From positions 124,001 to 188,000 of the forward strand of contig NZ_JAKILD010000003.1 of the NCBI RefSeq assembly GCF_023283825.1: DNA of 64,000 nucleotides, read 5' to 3'. Below are positions 37,162-46,469 of this stretch, piece after piece. A program made the translations under genes and the position numbers. This DNA is from Shewanella olleyana. Lineage in GTDB: Bacteria; Pseudomonadota; Gammaproteobacteria; Enterobacterales; Shewanellaceae. Below the pieces are notes generated by a model that did no database searches, had not been told where the DNA came from, and saw nothing but the letters and a program-made list of their open reading frames with translations. The first letter of the stretch is position 1; every line of letters begins with the position of its first letter.

Positions 37162-38183
37162 TAGATATAATACTGTTAGTATTTTTAGTGGTCATCGCCA
37201 TCGCGATTGTGCGCATGACCGACCTTTTAGCTGTGGTGATGTTAACCGGAATTTATGGCTTAGTCTCTGCCAGTTTCTTTGTGGTGCTCGATGCCGTAGA
37301 TGTGGCCTTTACCGAGGCTTCTGTAGGGGCAGGTATTTCAGGCTTGCTAATGTTGGCGGCCATTACCATCACAGGTCGAAAAGAAGCGCCGAAGCGCCAT
37401 AAACCGCTTATTTCACTATTTGTGGTGTTCGTCACGGGTGGCATGTTGATATATGGCACCATGGATATGCCTTACTTTGGCGCTGTAGATGCGCCAGTGC
37501 ATCAACATGTTGCGCCTCGCTACATTGAACAATCAATGGAAGAAGTGGGTATTCCTAACATTGTGACTTCAGTATTAGGCAGTTACCGTGCATTTGATAC
37601 TTTAGGTGAAGTCGCAGTTATTTTTACCGCCGGTATTGGGGTGATGTCTTTACTATCACTGCCTCGACGTCGTAAAAAGCCGCAAACTGATGACGCAACT
37701 GAAGAGCAAATGCATGAACGCCACATGGTGGTGCGTATTGTCAGTAAAGCACTTATTCCTTTCATATTACTGTTTGCACTCTATGTGCAATTCCACGGTG
37801 ACTTTGGGCCTGGGGGCGGTTTCCAAGCAGGGGTTATTTTCGCAGCTGCAATCATCCTCTACACCATGCTATTTGGTTTAGATACCGCTCAAAAAGTGTT
37901 TAACCCATCAGTGATTCAACTGCTGGCAGCAGTGGGACTTTTACTCTATGCCTCAGTTGGGGTGGTGTCGATGCTCAATGGCGCAAACTTCCTAGACTAT
38001 AACGTGTTAGCCGATGATGCCCTTACAGGTCAGCATATCGGGATACTCGTGATTGAATTAGGCGTTGGTATCACCGTCGCCTCAGTCATGTTGAGCATCT
38101 TTTTCAACTTTGATGCCCGCAGACAAGCCCTGCAAAACAATAATAAACAAAAAGGGGAGCAAGATGTTTCTCGGACTTTATAA
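37149..38183 (+). CDS. Fused DUF4040 (MrpA C-terminal-like) and MnhB subunit
   Basis: About 345 residues. The first part (VRMTDLLAVVMLTGIYGL, VLDAVDVAFTEASVGAGIS) is DUF4040, equivalent to the MrpA C-terminus and MbhD. It joins the MnhB half (LLFALYVQFHGDFGPGGGFQAGVIFAAAIIL). Start choice: the first canonical in-frame start is GTG 37188, but it would remove half of the first helix. Homologues begin with M-E-A-L-V-D-like residues, and a GGAGG box at 37135-37139 stands nine bases before the ATC codon at 37149. I propose ATC as a rare start, otherwise GTG 37188. The gene corresponds to MbhD-E-F of membrane-bound hydrogenase and Mrp modules. Confidence 0.82.
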   Translation: MEALVDIILLVFLVVIAIAIVRMTDLLAVVMLTGIYGLVSASFFVVLDAVDVAFTEASVGAGISGLLMLAAITITGRKEAPKRHKPLISLFVVFVTGGMLIYGTMDMPYFGAVDAPVHQHVAPRYIEQSMEEVGIPNIVTSVLGSYRAFDTLGEVAVIFTAGIGVMSLLSLPRRRKKPQTDDATEEQMHERHMVVRIVSKALIPFILLFALYVQFHGDFGPGGGFQAGVIFAAAIILYTMLFGLDTAQKVFNPSVIQLLAAVGLLLYASVGVVSMLNGANFLDYNVLADDALTGQHIGILVIELGVGITVASVMLSIFFNFDARRQALQNNNKQKGEQDVSRTL

Positions 38184-38526
38184 CTATTGGATCGTAGTCC
38201 TGTTGATGATGATCGGTTTTTACATCGTTATCGCCCATGGCAACTTAATTAAAAAGTTGGTTGGACTAACGATTTTCCAAACCTCGGTGTTTATCTTTTA
38301 TATCAGCGTCGGCATGGTTGAGCGTGGCAGCGCTCCCATCTTAGCTGAAGGGATCAGCGACTACTCTAATCCTCTCCCCCATGTGTTAATTCTTACCGCG
38401 ATTGTGGTAGGTATTGCGACCACAGCACTGGGGCTCGCACTTGTCATCAGAATCAAAGAATCATATGGCTGCGTCGAAGAAGATGAGATCCAAAAACTAG
38501 ATCAGCTAAACGAGGAAAAATCATAG
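38164..38526 (+). CDS. mnhC: Mrp/Mnh-type antiporter subunit C
   Basis: 120 residues, NuoK-like with three membrane helices. ATG 38164 has a GGGGAG ribosome site and is preferred over 38110. The typical segment NPLPHVLILTAIVVGIATTALGLALVIRI is present. Overlaps the fused MnhB gene by 20 bases and the next gene by one. Confidence 0.93.
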   Translation: MFLGLYNYWIVVLLMMIGFYIVIAHGNLIKKLVGLTIFQTSVFIFYISVGMVERGSAPILAEGISDYSNPLPHVLILTAIVVGIATTALGLALVIRIKESYGCVEEDEIQKLDQLNEEKS

Positions 38527-40004
38527 TGTTAGCTCACCTGCCTATTTTACAAGTCGTGATACCGCTAATGGCAGCGCCATTATGCTGGTTCTTAAATCGT
38601 TCAAAACTGGTGTGGATTTTTGCTTTATTGGTCTGCTCTGCAACCTTTATCAACAGCGTATTATTACTGATAGAAGTCATGAATTCAGGCACCATCATCT
38701 ATGAACTAGGTGGATGGGAAGCGCCTTGGGGGATTGAATATCGCATAGATAAACTGAACGCCTTTTTACTGCTGATTATCTCTAGTATCGGAACCGTGGT
38801 GATGTTTGCTGCTAACACCAGCATCCAAAAAGAATTAAGCGAAGACCGCCATACCCTATTTTATAGCCTTTATTTATTATCCCTTACAGGCATGTACGGT
38901 ATCGTAGCAACTGGTGATGCCTTTAATGTGTTCGTGTTTTTGGAAATTTCCTCACTGTCAGCTTACGCCTTAATCGCCTTAGGTAAAGATAGACGCGCAC
39001 TTTGGGCGGCATTCCAATACCTGATTATGGGTACCATTGGTGCAACCTTTATCTTGATTGGTATCGGCATGCTTTACCAAATGACAGGCACACTCAACAT
39101 GAGTGACCTTGCGATTCGATTAGTTGACGTAGGCCACACCCGTACGGTTTTTGCTGCATTCGCCTTCTTGATTGTCGGTATCTGCTTGAAGCTAGCGCTA
39201 TTCCCGCTTCACTTATGGTTACCTAATGCTTATGCCTACGCTCCTTCAATCGTCACGGCATTTTTAGCAGCTACCTCTACCAAGGTTGCTGTTTATCTGC
39301 TTATTCGCTTTACCTTTACTGTATTTGGCATCTCTTTCTCGTTCACTAGCCTGCCGTTACAAGACATTCTGATGGTGCTGGGTTTAGTGGGTGTTTTTGT
39401 GGCGTCTATCACCGCGATTTATCAGCAAAACGTTAAGCATATTTTGGCCTACTCAAGTATCGCGCAAGTGGGCTATATGATTATCGGTTATTCGATTAAT
39501 ACCAGCACCGGCGTAATGGCAACATTACTGCATCTGTTTAACCACGCCTTAATGAAAAGCGCGCTATTTTTAGCACTTGGCGCAGTAATGTACCGCATTG
39601 GTAGCGTACAGCTGAGTCAATTCCAAGGTCTTGGTCGACAAATGCCGTTGACCATGTCGGCCATTGTCATTGGTGGATTAAGTCTGATTGGCGTGCCGTT
39701 AACCGTTGGTTTTGTCAGTAAATGGTATCTGCTAATCGCCAGTGTTGAAGCCGGAATGTGGCCTGTTGCCGTACTTATCTTGTTGGGTTCATTACTCGCC
39801 ATTGTGTATATCTGGCGAATTGTGGAAATGGCCTACTTTAAGCCACCACTGCCAGGGCGCGATACGGTTAAAGAGGCACCTTGGACCTTCCTTGGTCCTA
39901 TTTGGGCGCTTGTCATCGCTAATATCTATTTCGGTATCGACACTCGCTTGAGTGTGCAAATTGCTCAAGCTGCTTCTCAAAGCTTGTTTGGAATAAACCC
40001 ATGA
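38526..40004 (+). CDS. mnhD: Mrp/Mnh-type antiporter subunit D (first NuoM/N-like subunit)
   Basis: 492 residues from a GTG start that overlaps the mnhC stop. About 14 membrane helices. Conserved blocks for proton-pumping subunits: VFVFLEISSLSAYALIALG (Glu of helix 5), GICLKLALFPLHLWLPNAY (Lys of helix 7) and LFNHALMKSALFLALGAVMY (Lys of helix 12). This is the discontinuous-helix proton channel of complex I relatives. Four-base overlap with the next gene. Confidence 0.93.
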   Translation: MLAHLPILQVVIPLMAAPLCWFLNRSKLVWIFALLVCSATFINSVLLLIEVMNSGTIIYELGGWEAPWGIEYRIDKLNAFLLLIISSIGTVVMFAANTSIQKELSEDRHTLFYSLYLLSLTGMYGIVATGDAFNVFVFLEISSLSAYALIALGKDRRALWAAFQYLIMGTIGATFILIGIGMLYQMTGTLNMSDLAIRLVDVGHTRTVFAAFAFLIVGICLKLALFPLHLWLPNAYAYAPSIVTAFLAATSTKVAVYLLIRFTFTVFGISFSFTSLPLQDILMVLGLVGVFVASITAIYQQNVKHILAYSSIAQVGYMIIGYSINTSTGVMATLLHLFNHALMKSALFLALGAVMYRIGSVQLSQFQGLGRQMPLTMSAIVIGGLSLIGVPLTVGFVSKWYLLIASVEAGMWPVAVLILLGSLLAIVYIWRIVEMAYFKPPLPGRDTVKEAPWTFLGPIWALVIANIYFGIDTRLSVQIAQAASQSLFGINP

Positions 40005-41488
40005 ATCCATCTTTAGCGCTGATGTTACAGCTAACTATCCTATTGCCATTGCTGGCAACCTTTGCAATTGCGATTACAGGAAAGAAACCTAATCTTCGTG
40101 AAGCGGTAACCATAAGTATCAGTCTTGCGGTGCTTTACTGCGTGGTTAACCTCTATCAAGCCCTTAAAGCTGGAACCAGTATTGAGGTCTCGTGGTGGGA
40201 GCTTATGCCAGGCTTAGAGATAAGCTTTGTCGTAGAGCCGCTAGGCATGTTATTCGCACTGGTTGCGAGTTTCCTTTGGTTAATAACTACTATTTATGCC
40301 ATCGGTTATATGCGTGGTCACAATGAAGACAACCAAACACGTTTTTACATCTGTTTCGCTCTAGCAATTAGTGCGGTCATGGGACTCGCCTTTTCAGCTA
40401 ACCTATTTACCCTGTTTGTCTTTTATGAAGTGCTTACGCTGTCAACTTATCCGCTGGTTACCCATGCAGGAACAGACAAAGCCAAGCAAGGTGGACGAGT
40501 TTATTTAGGGATCTTACTCAGCACCTCAATCGCCTTTTTCCTGTTAGCCATCATTTTGACTTGGTTAATGACAGGCACACTTGAATTCACTCAGGGCGGC
40601 GTGTTTGACGCTAATGTTGATACCACTATCGCAGGCGCTATTTTAGTGTTATTTATCTTCGGTATTGGTAAGGCAGCCATGATGCCATTTCATCGCTGGT
40701 TGCCTGCAGCGATGGTTGCGCCTACTCCCGTCAGTGCACTATTGCATGCAGTAGCGGTGGTAAAAGCAGGGGTATTTACGGTACTCAAGATATGTATCTT
40801 TATATTCGGACTCGATCTATTACCTAAACTACCCACCACTGAGTTTTTACTGCATCTTGCGGCGATTTCAGTATTACTGGCTTCAATTATTGCCATGCGC
40901 CAAGACAACCTAAAAGCGCGATTAGCCTACTCAACGGTCAGTCAACTGGGTTATATCACCATAGGTGCGCTACTTGCGACTCAATCTGGTGTTATCGGCA
41001 GCTCGATGCATATTGCTTCCCACGCCTTTGGCAAAATCACCTTGTTCTTTTGTGCAGGCGCAATATTAGTGGCCGCCCATAAATCTAAGATAAGCGAGAT
41101 GCGCGGTTTAGGTTACACCATGCCAATTACCATGGGCGCGTTTTTCATTGCCAGCCTTAGCATTATTGGCGTGCCACCAGCAGGCGGTACATGGAGTAAA
41201 TGGTTCCTACTTATGGGCACCATTGAAACGGGCTATTGGTTCGTGATGGCGACTTTAATGCTGAGTTCTTTACTCAATATCGCCTACCTACTGCCAATTC
41301 CTTATCACGCATTTTTCCCAGGAAAGGGAGAAAAGCCAACCGATACCAGCATCAAAGAAGCGCCATTACCTTCTTTGATTGCGTTAATTATCACAACATT
41401 AGGCTGCTTGATCATGTTCATCCATCCTCAGCCATTTTATGAATTAGCCAAAGCTATCTTGACTGTATCTGGAGTGAATCATGGATAA
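40001..41488 (+). CDS. Second NuoM/N-like proton-conducting subunit
   Basis: 495 residues, about 14 helices. Contains FVFYEVLTLSTYPLVTHAG (helix 5 Glu), GIGKAAMMPFHRWLPAAM (helix 7 Lys) and ASHAFGKITLFFCAGAI (helix 12 Lys). Closest in style to MrpA/D or NuoM. It overlaps the previous gene by four bases and the next by eight. Whether it replaces MrpA functionally is unknown. Together with the next large subunit it gives the complex three such channels. Confidence 0.9.
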   Translation: MNPSLALMLQLTILLPLLATFAIAITGKKPNLREAVTISISLAVLYCVVNLYQALKAGTSIEVSWWELMPGLEISFVVEPLGMLFALVASFLWLITTIYAIGYMRGHNEDNQTRFYICFALAISAVMGLAFSANLFTLFVFYEVLTLSTYPLVTHAGTDKAKQGGRVYLGILLSTSIAFFLLAIILTWLMTGTLEFTQGGVFDANVDTTIAGAILVLFIFGIGKAAMMPFHRWLPAAMVAPTPVSALLHAVAVVKAGVFTVLKICIFIFGLDLLPKLPTTEFLLHLAAISVLLASIIAMRQDNLKARLAYSTVSQLGYITIGALLATQSGVIGSSMHIASHAFGKITLFFCAGAILVAAHKSKISEMRGLGYTMPITMGAFFIASLSIIGVPPAGGTWSKWFLLMGTIETGYWFVMATLMLSSLLNIAYLLPIPYHAFFPGKGEKPTDTSIKEAPLPSLIALIITTLGCLIMFIHPQPFYELAKAILTVSGVNHG

Positions 41489-41843
41489 CGAGAAGCAGTA
41501 CCTCTTTGATAACCCCAAGAACATCCAGCGGGTGCTATATCTGCTATATATCTGCTGCGGAATACTTGTGGCGCTTGATTTTGTCATCCATCGTCATGTT
41601 TACCATAGCTGGGAAAACTTACCTATTTTCTACCCAATCTATGGCTTTGTGGGCTGTGTGATTTTGGTATTAATCGCTAGCTGGATGCGGACCTTTTTGA
41701 TGCGCCCAGAAGATTATTATGGGCCTGTTGAAGAGCTTGATGACAGCAAAATTGAAATAGTCGACGTCAGCCATAGCCACGCCAAAGAAGCTAACAATAA
41801 CAATAACAATAACAATAAAGGTGATAACAATGTGGATGCTTGA
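41481..41843 (+). CDS. Small two-helix membrane protein of the antiporter operon
   Basis: 120 residues with two helices (about 17-36, VLYLLYICCGILVALDFVI, and 50-69). The HSWENLPIFYP segment and RPEDYYG are likely conserved. The C-terminal tail is soluble and contains eight consecutive Asn encoded by (AACAAT)4, 41793-41816, a slippage-prone hexamer. I do not recognise a named family. Its position between two antiporter subunits with overlaps suggests an accessory subunit of the complex. Confidence 0.75.
   Translation: MDNEKQYLFDNPKNIQRVLYLLYICCGILVALDFVIHRHVYHSWENLPIFYPIYGFVGCVILVLIASWMRTFLMRPEDYYGPVEELDDSKIEIVDVSHSHAKEANNNNNNNNKGDNNVDA
41793..41816 (+). repeat. (AACAAT)4 microsatellite inside the small antiporter gene
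   Basis: Four exact copies of a 6-bp unit encoding Asn-Asn. Copy changes would alter length by two residues without a frameshift. Confidence 0.95.
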
Positions 41844-43530
41844 GTTACCGCCGTTTGTGCTGTTTTTAATAGGCGGATTGATTGCTGCTACCACTCGCGG
41901 AAAACTCCGCGGTGCATTGATGATAGCCATTCCGATTTTAGGTGGACTGCATTTGTGGACTGTGCCAGAAGGCGTCCATCTGCAATTGATGTTTTTAGAT
42001 TATGAGTTAGTCCCTTATCGCGCCGATAAATTAAGCCTGATGTTTGGCTATATATTCCATATTGCCGCATTTATTGGCATCCTCTATTCATTACACGTTA
42101 AAGACACTGTGCAACAAGTCGCAGCCATGCTGTACGCAGGTAGCGCCATTGGCGCCGTGTTTGCGGGTGACTTACTTACCTTGTTTGTTTTTTGGGAGCT
42201 ACTCGCCTTTACCTCAGTATTTCTGGTTTGGGCTCGCCGCACTCCAGCTGCTTATAGCGCTGGGATGCGCTACCTCATCATGCAGGTACTCTCTGGCGTC
42301 ATTCTGCTTATCGGTGCGCTGTTTTATATCAAAGAGACTGGCAGCATTGCCTTTGACTTTATCGGCTTAGACAGTATTGCAGGCTGGCTTATCTTTATCG
42401 CCTTTGGCATTAAGTGTGCGTTCCCTTTTGCGCACACTTGGCTTACCGATGCCTACCCAGAAGCAACGCCAACGGGCACAGTGTTACTCAGCGCATTTAC
42501 CACTAAGGTTGCGGTATATGCACTGGCACGTGCCTATCCTGGTACTGAGCTGCTAGTGTATATTGGTGCTGCAATGACTTGCTTCCCAATCTTCTTTGCG
42601 GTAATTGAAAATGATTTACGTCGGGTACTGGCTTACAGCTTGATTAACCAAGTAGGTTTTATGGTGGTCGGTATCGGTATTGGTACGTCGCTTGCCTTAA
42701 ACGGCGCCGTATCTCATGCCTTTAACGACGTTATCTTTAAAGGCCTATTGTTTATGAGCATGGGCGCAGTACTGCATATGACAGGGCGGATAAACGGCTC
42801 CGATCTCGGCGGTCTTTATAAAACCATGCCTAAAACCACCATACTCTGTATTGTGGGCGCGGCGTCTATCTCAGCATTCCCACTGTTTAGCGGCTTTGTC
42901 AGTAAATCAATGGTGATGACTGCAGCAATGGAAACGGGCCATGACTGGGTTTGGTTAATGCTACTGTTTGCTTCAGCGGGTGTATTCCACCATGCAGGTA
43001 TTAAAATCCCTTACTTTGCCTTCTTCGCCCATGACTCGGGCATAAGAGCAAACGATCCGCCAATCAATATGCTAATGGCAATGTTCATTGCGGCTTGTTT
43101 ATGTATCGGTATTGGTATCTACCCTGCTGCGCTTTACTCACTGCTACCGTACGATACTGGTTATAACCCATATGATGCGACCCACGTACTCGCTCAGACA
43201 CAGCTGCTATTGTTCTCAGCGCTGGCCTTTGTATGGCTTAACCTTAAAGGTAAGTATCCGCCAGAGCTGCGCTCAACTCACCTTGACGTAGACTGGGTTT
43301 ACAGACGCTTAGTGCCAAATATCTTGCAGCGTATGTTTGCGGTTATTTGGAAAGTAGATGGCGATATTCGTCAATCAGTACGTGGCAAGTTAAGCCAATG
43401 TCAGGCGTTTTTAGCCCGCCAATACAAAGAAGGTGGTAGCTTTATTTCTAGCGACTATCCATCAGGTAACATGGTGCTTTGGGTCGCAGTGATCTTAGCC
43501 ACTTACTTGTTTATTGGCTTTGTAAGCTAG
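41830..43530 (+). CDS. Third NuoL/M/N-like proton-conducting subunit
   Basis: ATG 41830 is preferred (AGGTGA box, family-like MWMLELPPFVLFLIGG). The GTG at 41821 is the alternative. This gives 566 residues. Helix-5 block TLFVFWELLAFTSVFLVWA and helix-7 block GIKCAFPFAHTWLTDAYPEA mark a proton-pumping subunit. The helix-12 lysine block (HAFNDVIFKGLLFMSMG) is also there. A soluble segment and a final membrane helix form a C-terminal extension (about 480-566). Last gene of the antiporter operon, with a terminator at 43589-43635. Confidence 0.9.
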   Translation: MWMLELPPFVLFLIGGLIAATTRGKLRGALMIAIPILGGLHLWTVPEGVHLQLMFLDYELVPYRADKLSLMFGYIFHIAAFIGILYSLHVKDTVQQVAAMLYAGSAIGAVFAGDLLTLFVFWELLAFTSVFLVWARRTPAAYSAGMRYLIMQVLSGVILLIGALFYIKETGSIAFDFIGLDSIAGWLIFIAFGIKCAFPFAHTWLTDAYPEATPTGTVLLSAFTTKVAVYALARAYPGTELLVYIGAAMTCFPIFFAVIENDLRRVLAYSLINQVGFMVVGIGIGTSLALNGAVSHAFNDVIFKGLLFMSMGAVLHMTGRINGSDLGGLYKTMPKTTILCIVGAASISAFPLFSGFVSKSMVMTAAMETGHDWVWLMLLFASAGVFHHAGIKIPYFAFFAHDSGIRANDPPINMLMAMFIAACLCIGIGIYPAALYSLLPYDTGYNPYDATHVLAQTQLLLFSALAFVWLNLKGKYPPELRSTHLDVDWVYRRLVPNILQRMFAVIWKVDGDIRQSVRGKLSQCQAFLARQYKEGGSFISSDYPSGNMVLWVAVILATYLFIGFVS

Positions 43531-43588
43531 AAGGTTCAGTTAAAAAGCTCGGTTAGAAAGCTCGATTTGAAAGGAAGCATCTAGATAT

Positions 43589-43635
43589 AAGCTAGCCCGT
43601 TTGCTAATGACTTTAGCAGATAGGCTAGCTTTTTA
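43589..43635 (+). terminator. Terminator of the antiporter operon
   Basis: AAGCTAGCC / GGCTAGCTT outer stem with an inner TGCTAA / TTAGCA pairing, followed by TTTT. Confidence 0.82.
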
Positions 43636-43660
43636 GTTTGTGGTTCTTCTAAATAGAAGT

Positions 43661-43785
43661 TATTCGCCAAGCAATCAAGGCATGTTGAATGGGAATGACT
43701 CATTTAAAAGTGAGATAGAAAAACTCACCAGAAACAAAATTATCCCCTAAAAAATTAGGGCGGCCTTACAAAGAAAAATATGATT
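43661..43785 (+). pseudogene. Decayed 3' end of a Y1/IS200-like transposase gene (copy 1)
   Basis: In one frame, conceptual residues NDSFKSEIEKLTRNKII are followed, after a frameshift at a CCCC run, by PKKLGRPYKEKY. A near match to the second copy at 44950-45075 and to the remembered C-terminus of REP-associated tyrosine transposases (KKxGRPxK). It ends in the tail TCTGACCCACTTATTCA at 43788-43804. Confidence 0.6.
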
Positions 43786-43824
43786 GTTCTGACCCACTTA
43801 TTCAAACAAGTACAGGCCACAATA

Positions 43825-44853
43825 TTACATATTGGCGCACGGTGAACTGCACAACCCAAGGCTAGCATTGATACTTTGATCGCCCAAAGCACGATCGAGT
43901 AGCAAGTTTATTTCTCCTTGAATGTTAGGTTGTGGTAGACGCTGCGGTACCTGTAACTGCCACTCATCAACTTCATTTTGACTACCAAACTGAAATTTAA
44001 ATGCCAGGTTGCCAAACATACCTAAGCGTAAGTCAGTCACAATTAGCTGTTTATTTCGCTGCTCATAACGGACAAAACCTCCGGTAAAATCCTGCAGTGC
44101 CAGCAACTGTTCCGGCTTAGTGACTAACGGCCACTCACCACGTGATTGTGAGATAAACTCGATTTCAGGATTGCTATCGAGTACCGATGCTAAACCTTCC
44201 CAATAACGCTCGTCATCCAAGACCACAATACGCCAAAGTAAGGTATTAAAGGGAGTTGGGGCAATAAACACCTTTTCTGTACTTAAGCCGTGCTGTTCAA
44301 GGCTTGCATATGCCCTTTGCTCAACGAATTGCTTAGCAATTAAACTCCAGCCTAAATAGGTACTGGAAACAACAAGTGCGACTAAACAATAACGGCTAAG
44401 TGACGCTTTTCGAGTTAATCCGACTGCTATCGCAATCAGCAAAGGCAAAGTATACAGCGGGTCAATAATGAATATGCTCGACCAAGAGTAGTAACCATGT
44501 AGCGGCCATAACAACTGTGTTCCGTAACTGGTAAAAGTATCCAACAGCGGATGTGTTACTAAACAAAGCAGGACTAGCAACCAAAGTCGGCGAAAGGACC
44601 AATCAACCTGAGGTCTAAAACGTTGAAATAAACCTGCAAGCAATAATGAAAAAGGCAGCAATATCAGAAGTGAATGGCTAAAACCACGGTGCTTTACTGT
44701 ATTACTGATATCATCACCATAATCAATAAATACATCTAAGTCAGGCAAGGTTCCTAATAAAGCGCCTGCTAGTAATACCTTGGCATTACAACGTTTCCCA
44801 GCTATTGCACCAGCAACAGTCGCGCCTAAGGCAGCTTGAGTAATCGAGTCCAC
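43825..44853 (-). CDS. YdjM/DUF457-like membrane metal-dependent hydrolase
   Basis: 342 residues, starting MDSITQAALGATVAGAIAGKR, the hallmark of the YdjM/YbcI family. Conserved metal-type motifs are LPDLDVFIDYGDD, HRGFSHSLL and THPLLDTFTSYG. Several membrane segments follow, and the C-terminal about 140 residues form a soluble domain. LexA-regulated YdjM in E. coli is the best-known relative, and catalytic activity is unproven. The stop codon lies 21 bp from the tail of the transposase remnant (43804), and a second remnant lies upstream of its start. Confidence 0.85.
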   Translation of the reverse strand: MDSITQAALGATVAGAIAGKRCNAKVLLAGALLGTLPDLDVFIDYGDDISNTVKHRGFSHSLLILLPFSLLLAGLFQRFRPQVDWSFRRLWLLVLLCLVTHPLLDTFTSYGTQLLWPLHGYYSWSSIFIIDPLYTLPLLIAIAVGLTRKASLSRYCLVALVVSSTYLGWSLIAKQFVEQRAYASLEQHGLSTEKVFIAPTPFNTLLWRIVVLDDERYWEGLASVLDSNPEIEFISQSRGEWPLVTKPEQLLALQDFTGGFVRYEQRNKQLIVTDLRLGMFGNLAFKFQFGSQNEVDEWQLQVPQRLPQPNIQGEINLLLDRALGDQSINASLGLCSSPCANM

Positions 44854-44949
44854 AAAGTCTCTCTTCAGTTAGTCCGGTCAGCAGTCAAACCACCAACAAA
44901 TAGTTCGCTATAGACTAACCTTATAATAGTTTGATTAACAACCGACAAT

Positions 44950-45075
44950 ACAGTGAAAACAGCCAAAAAAGGCTTGGCGATTAGGAATAATAAATTTAAA
45001 AATGAGATAGAAAAACTAACAGGAAACAGCATGAAACCAAAGAAAATGGGACGCCCTTACAAAGTAAAAAATTAA
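44950..45075 (+). pseudogene. Decayed 3' end of a Y1/IS200-like transposase gene (copy 2)
   Basis: Open frame translating KNEIEKLTGNSMKPKKMG, then RPYKVKN and TAA. It matches copy 1 at 43661-43785 with the frame intact. Only the last about 40 codons of the gene remain. A tail TTTGACCCACTTATT follows at 45083-45097. Confidence 0.65.
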
Positions 45076-45112
45076 GTTTGCTTTGACCCACTTATTAATC
45101 ATAATTGGTTTT

Positions 45113-46138
45113 CTAGTCTTTTTGGACATCAGTTCTAATAATTCTTCTAAAAGCAGCTAATTTTTGTACTTTATCTTCTGCATTCTTACCTCCTTCTTTA
45201 TCAGCGGCAATATACGCACTATCCGCAACGGTTTCAAAAACTGATTGTAAGTTACGTAATGATGCACAAGTGTCGATAAATAGCTCTTTTCTTGCAGGAA
45301 TACTCACTAGGAATTTATAGTGAGATAGAAACGCAGCTAACTTGGCACTAGAAACGACAATTTCATTAGTACTTATACTACTAAATTGTTTACTAATGTT
45401 TGCTTGATTTGCGCCAAATGAAAGCAACATACCGCCTCCCATAGTTGCAACATACCCACCGGCCATACCAAAACCAGTTGTAGCCAATGAACCTCCACCA
45501 AGAAATGCTAAACCTGCGCTAGTTGCTGCTGCACCAGATAAGCCCATAAGACCACCAATACCAGCAGCTAAATAAGGAGCCATTAACAGTGATACCGCTG
45601 CTGCTGCACTTAATATTAGCAATGTATTATTACTAGTAGTTTCTTTATAAATTGCTTTGATAGTTTTGGTATATGTCTTGTTAATTCCAGCTATATCAGC
45701 ACTTTTACATGATAAGTTTTCAGCAAGAGCTATTTGTAGTTTTTCTTCATTATATTTTATAGATGAGTACGACTTATCCTTACTTTTATTTCCTAGCGAT
45801 ACGTAAGGAGTAAAGGTTGCAACTTCAACCAAAAAGGCAGACACTTTTGCATCACTCCACAAACCAAAGCATTTTTGAATGTCATCTTTCAAAAATGAAT
45901 CACGAAGCTGAATATTCAATAAGGAACAAGTAGCGTTAGCCCATTCCTCAAGCCATAGCTTTTTATTGATAATATTTTCTTTTTCAAATGACTCTGTCGA
46001 ATCTTTAGTTCGGAAAATGTTTCTTAAAGCACTACTAGACTGACCTGCATTTATTTCTGTTTCTAAGGCGAAGTACTGAACTCGAAAAAGTAGTTCTAAC
46101 TCTGAAATAGTAAAACTGAAGTGCTCACTTGAAATCAT
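45113..46138 (-). CDS. Unknown protein with glycine-rich hydrophobic segment (accessory region)
   Basis: 341 residues. A soluble, partly helical N-terminal half is followed by a hydrophobic Gly/Ala-rich stretch (about residues 175-240, LSAAAAVSLLMAPYLAAGI, MGLSGAAATSAGLAFLGGG, FGMAGGYVATMGGGMLLS), then a charged helical C-terminus (KDVQK-rich). I do not recognise the family. Such Gly-rich hydrophobic hairpins occur in poorly known membrane-associating proteins (DUF726-like). Its base composition is AT-rich compared with housekeeping neighbours. The stop lies next to an IS tail scar. A membrane-acting effector is possible but not shown. Confidence 0.75.
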   Translation of the reverse strand: MISSEHFSFTISELELLFRVQYFALETEINAGQSSSALRNIFRTKDSTESFEKENIINKKLWLEEWANATCSLLNIQLRDSFLKDDIQKCFGLWSDAKVSAFLVEVATFTPYVSLGNKSKDKSYSSIKYNEEKLQIALAENLSCKSADIAGINKTYTKTIKAIYKETTSNNTLLILSAAAAVSLLMAPYLAAGIGGLMGLSGAAATSAGLAFLGGGSLATTGFGMAGGYVATMGGGMLLSFGANQANISKQFSSISTNEIVVSSAKLAAFLSHYKFLVSIPARKELFIDTCASLRNLQSVFETVADSAYIAADKEGGKNAEDKVQKLAAFRRIIRTDVQKD

Positions 46139-46469
46139 TAAAATTTATAACCCTGTTCGCAGATATTGCTGAAAGCATTTTATAAAGCTGCGAATTCTAA
46201 CACGATGAACTAAGCCTCATACCTAGCACCAATCACAAATTAGGAAGATAAAAGTCATCTAAAAAACTGATTAAATATCTCACATATTCAACGCTCACCT
46301 ACAAACCTATAGTAGCTCAAACCTGTCAATCTAAAGCGAAAACACCGCAACAGTTACAAGTTAAGTTGTGTAATCAACTCATCCTCGCATCCATGCAAGA
46401 CAACAGCGAAGACTTACAGAAACAAAAAGAAGCCACATGTAGGAATATAAATTAGCAAAACAGAAACTA
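46139..46469. other. Intergenic region upstream of the 341-residue gene
   Basis: AT-rich, with no convincing gene or repeat. Presumably contains the promoter of the minus-strand gene. Confidence 0.3.
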
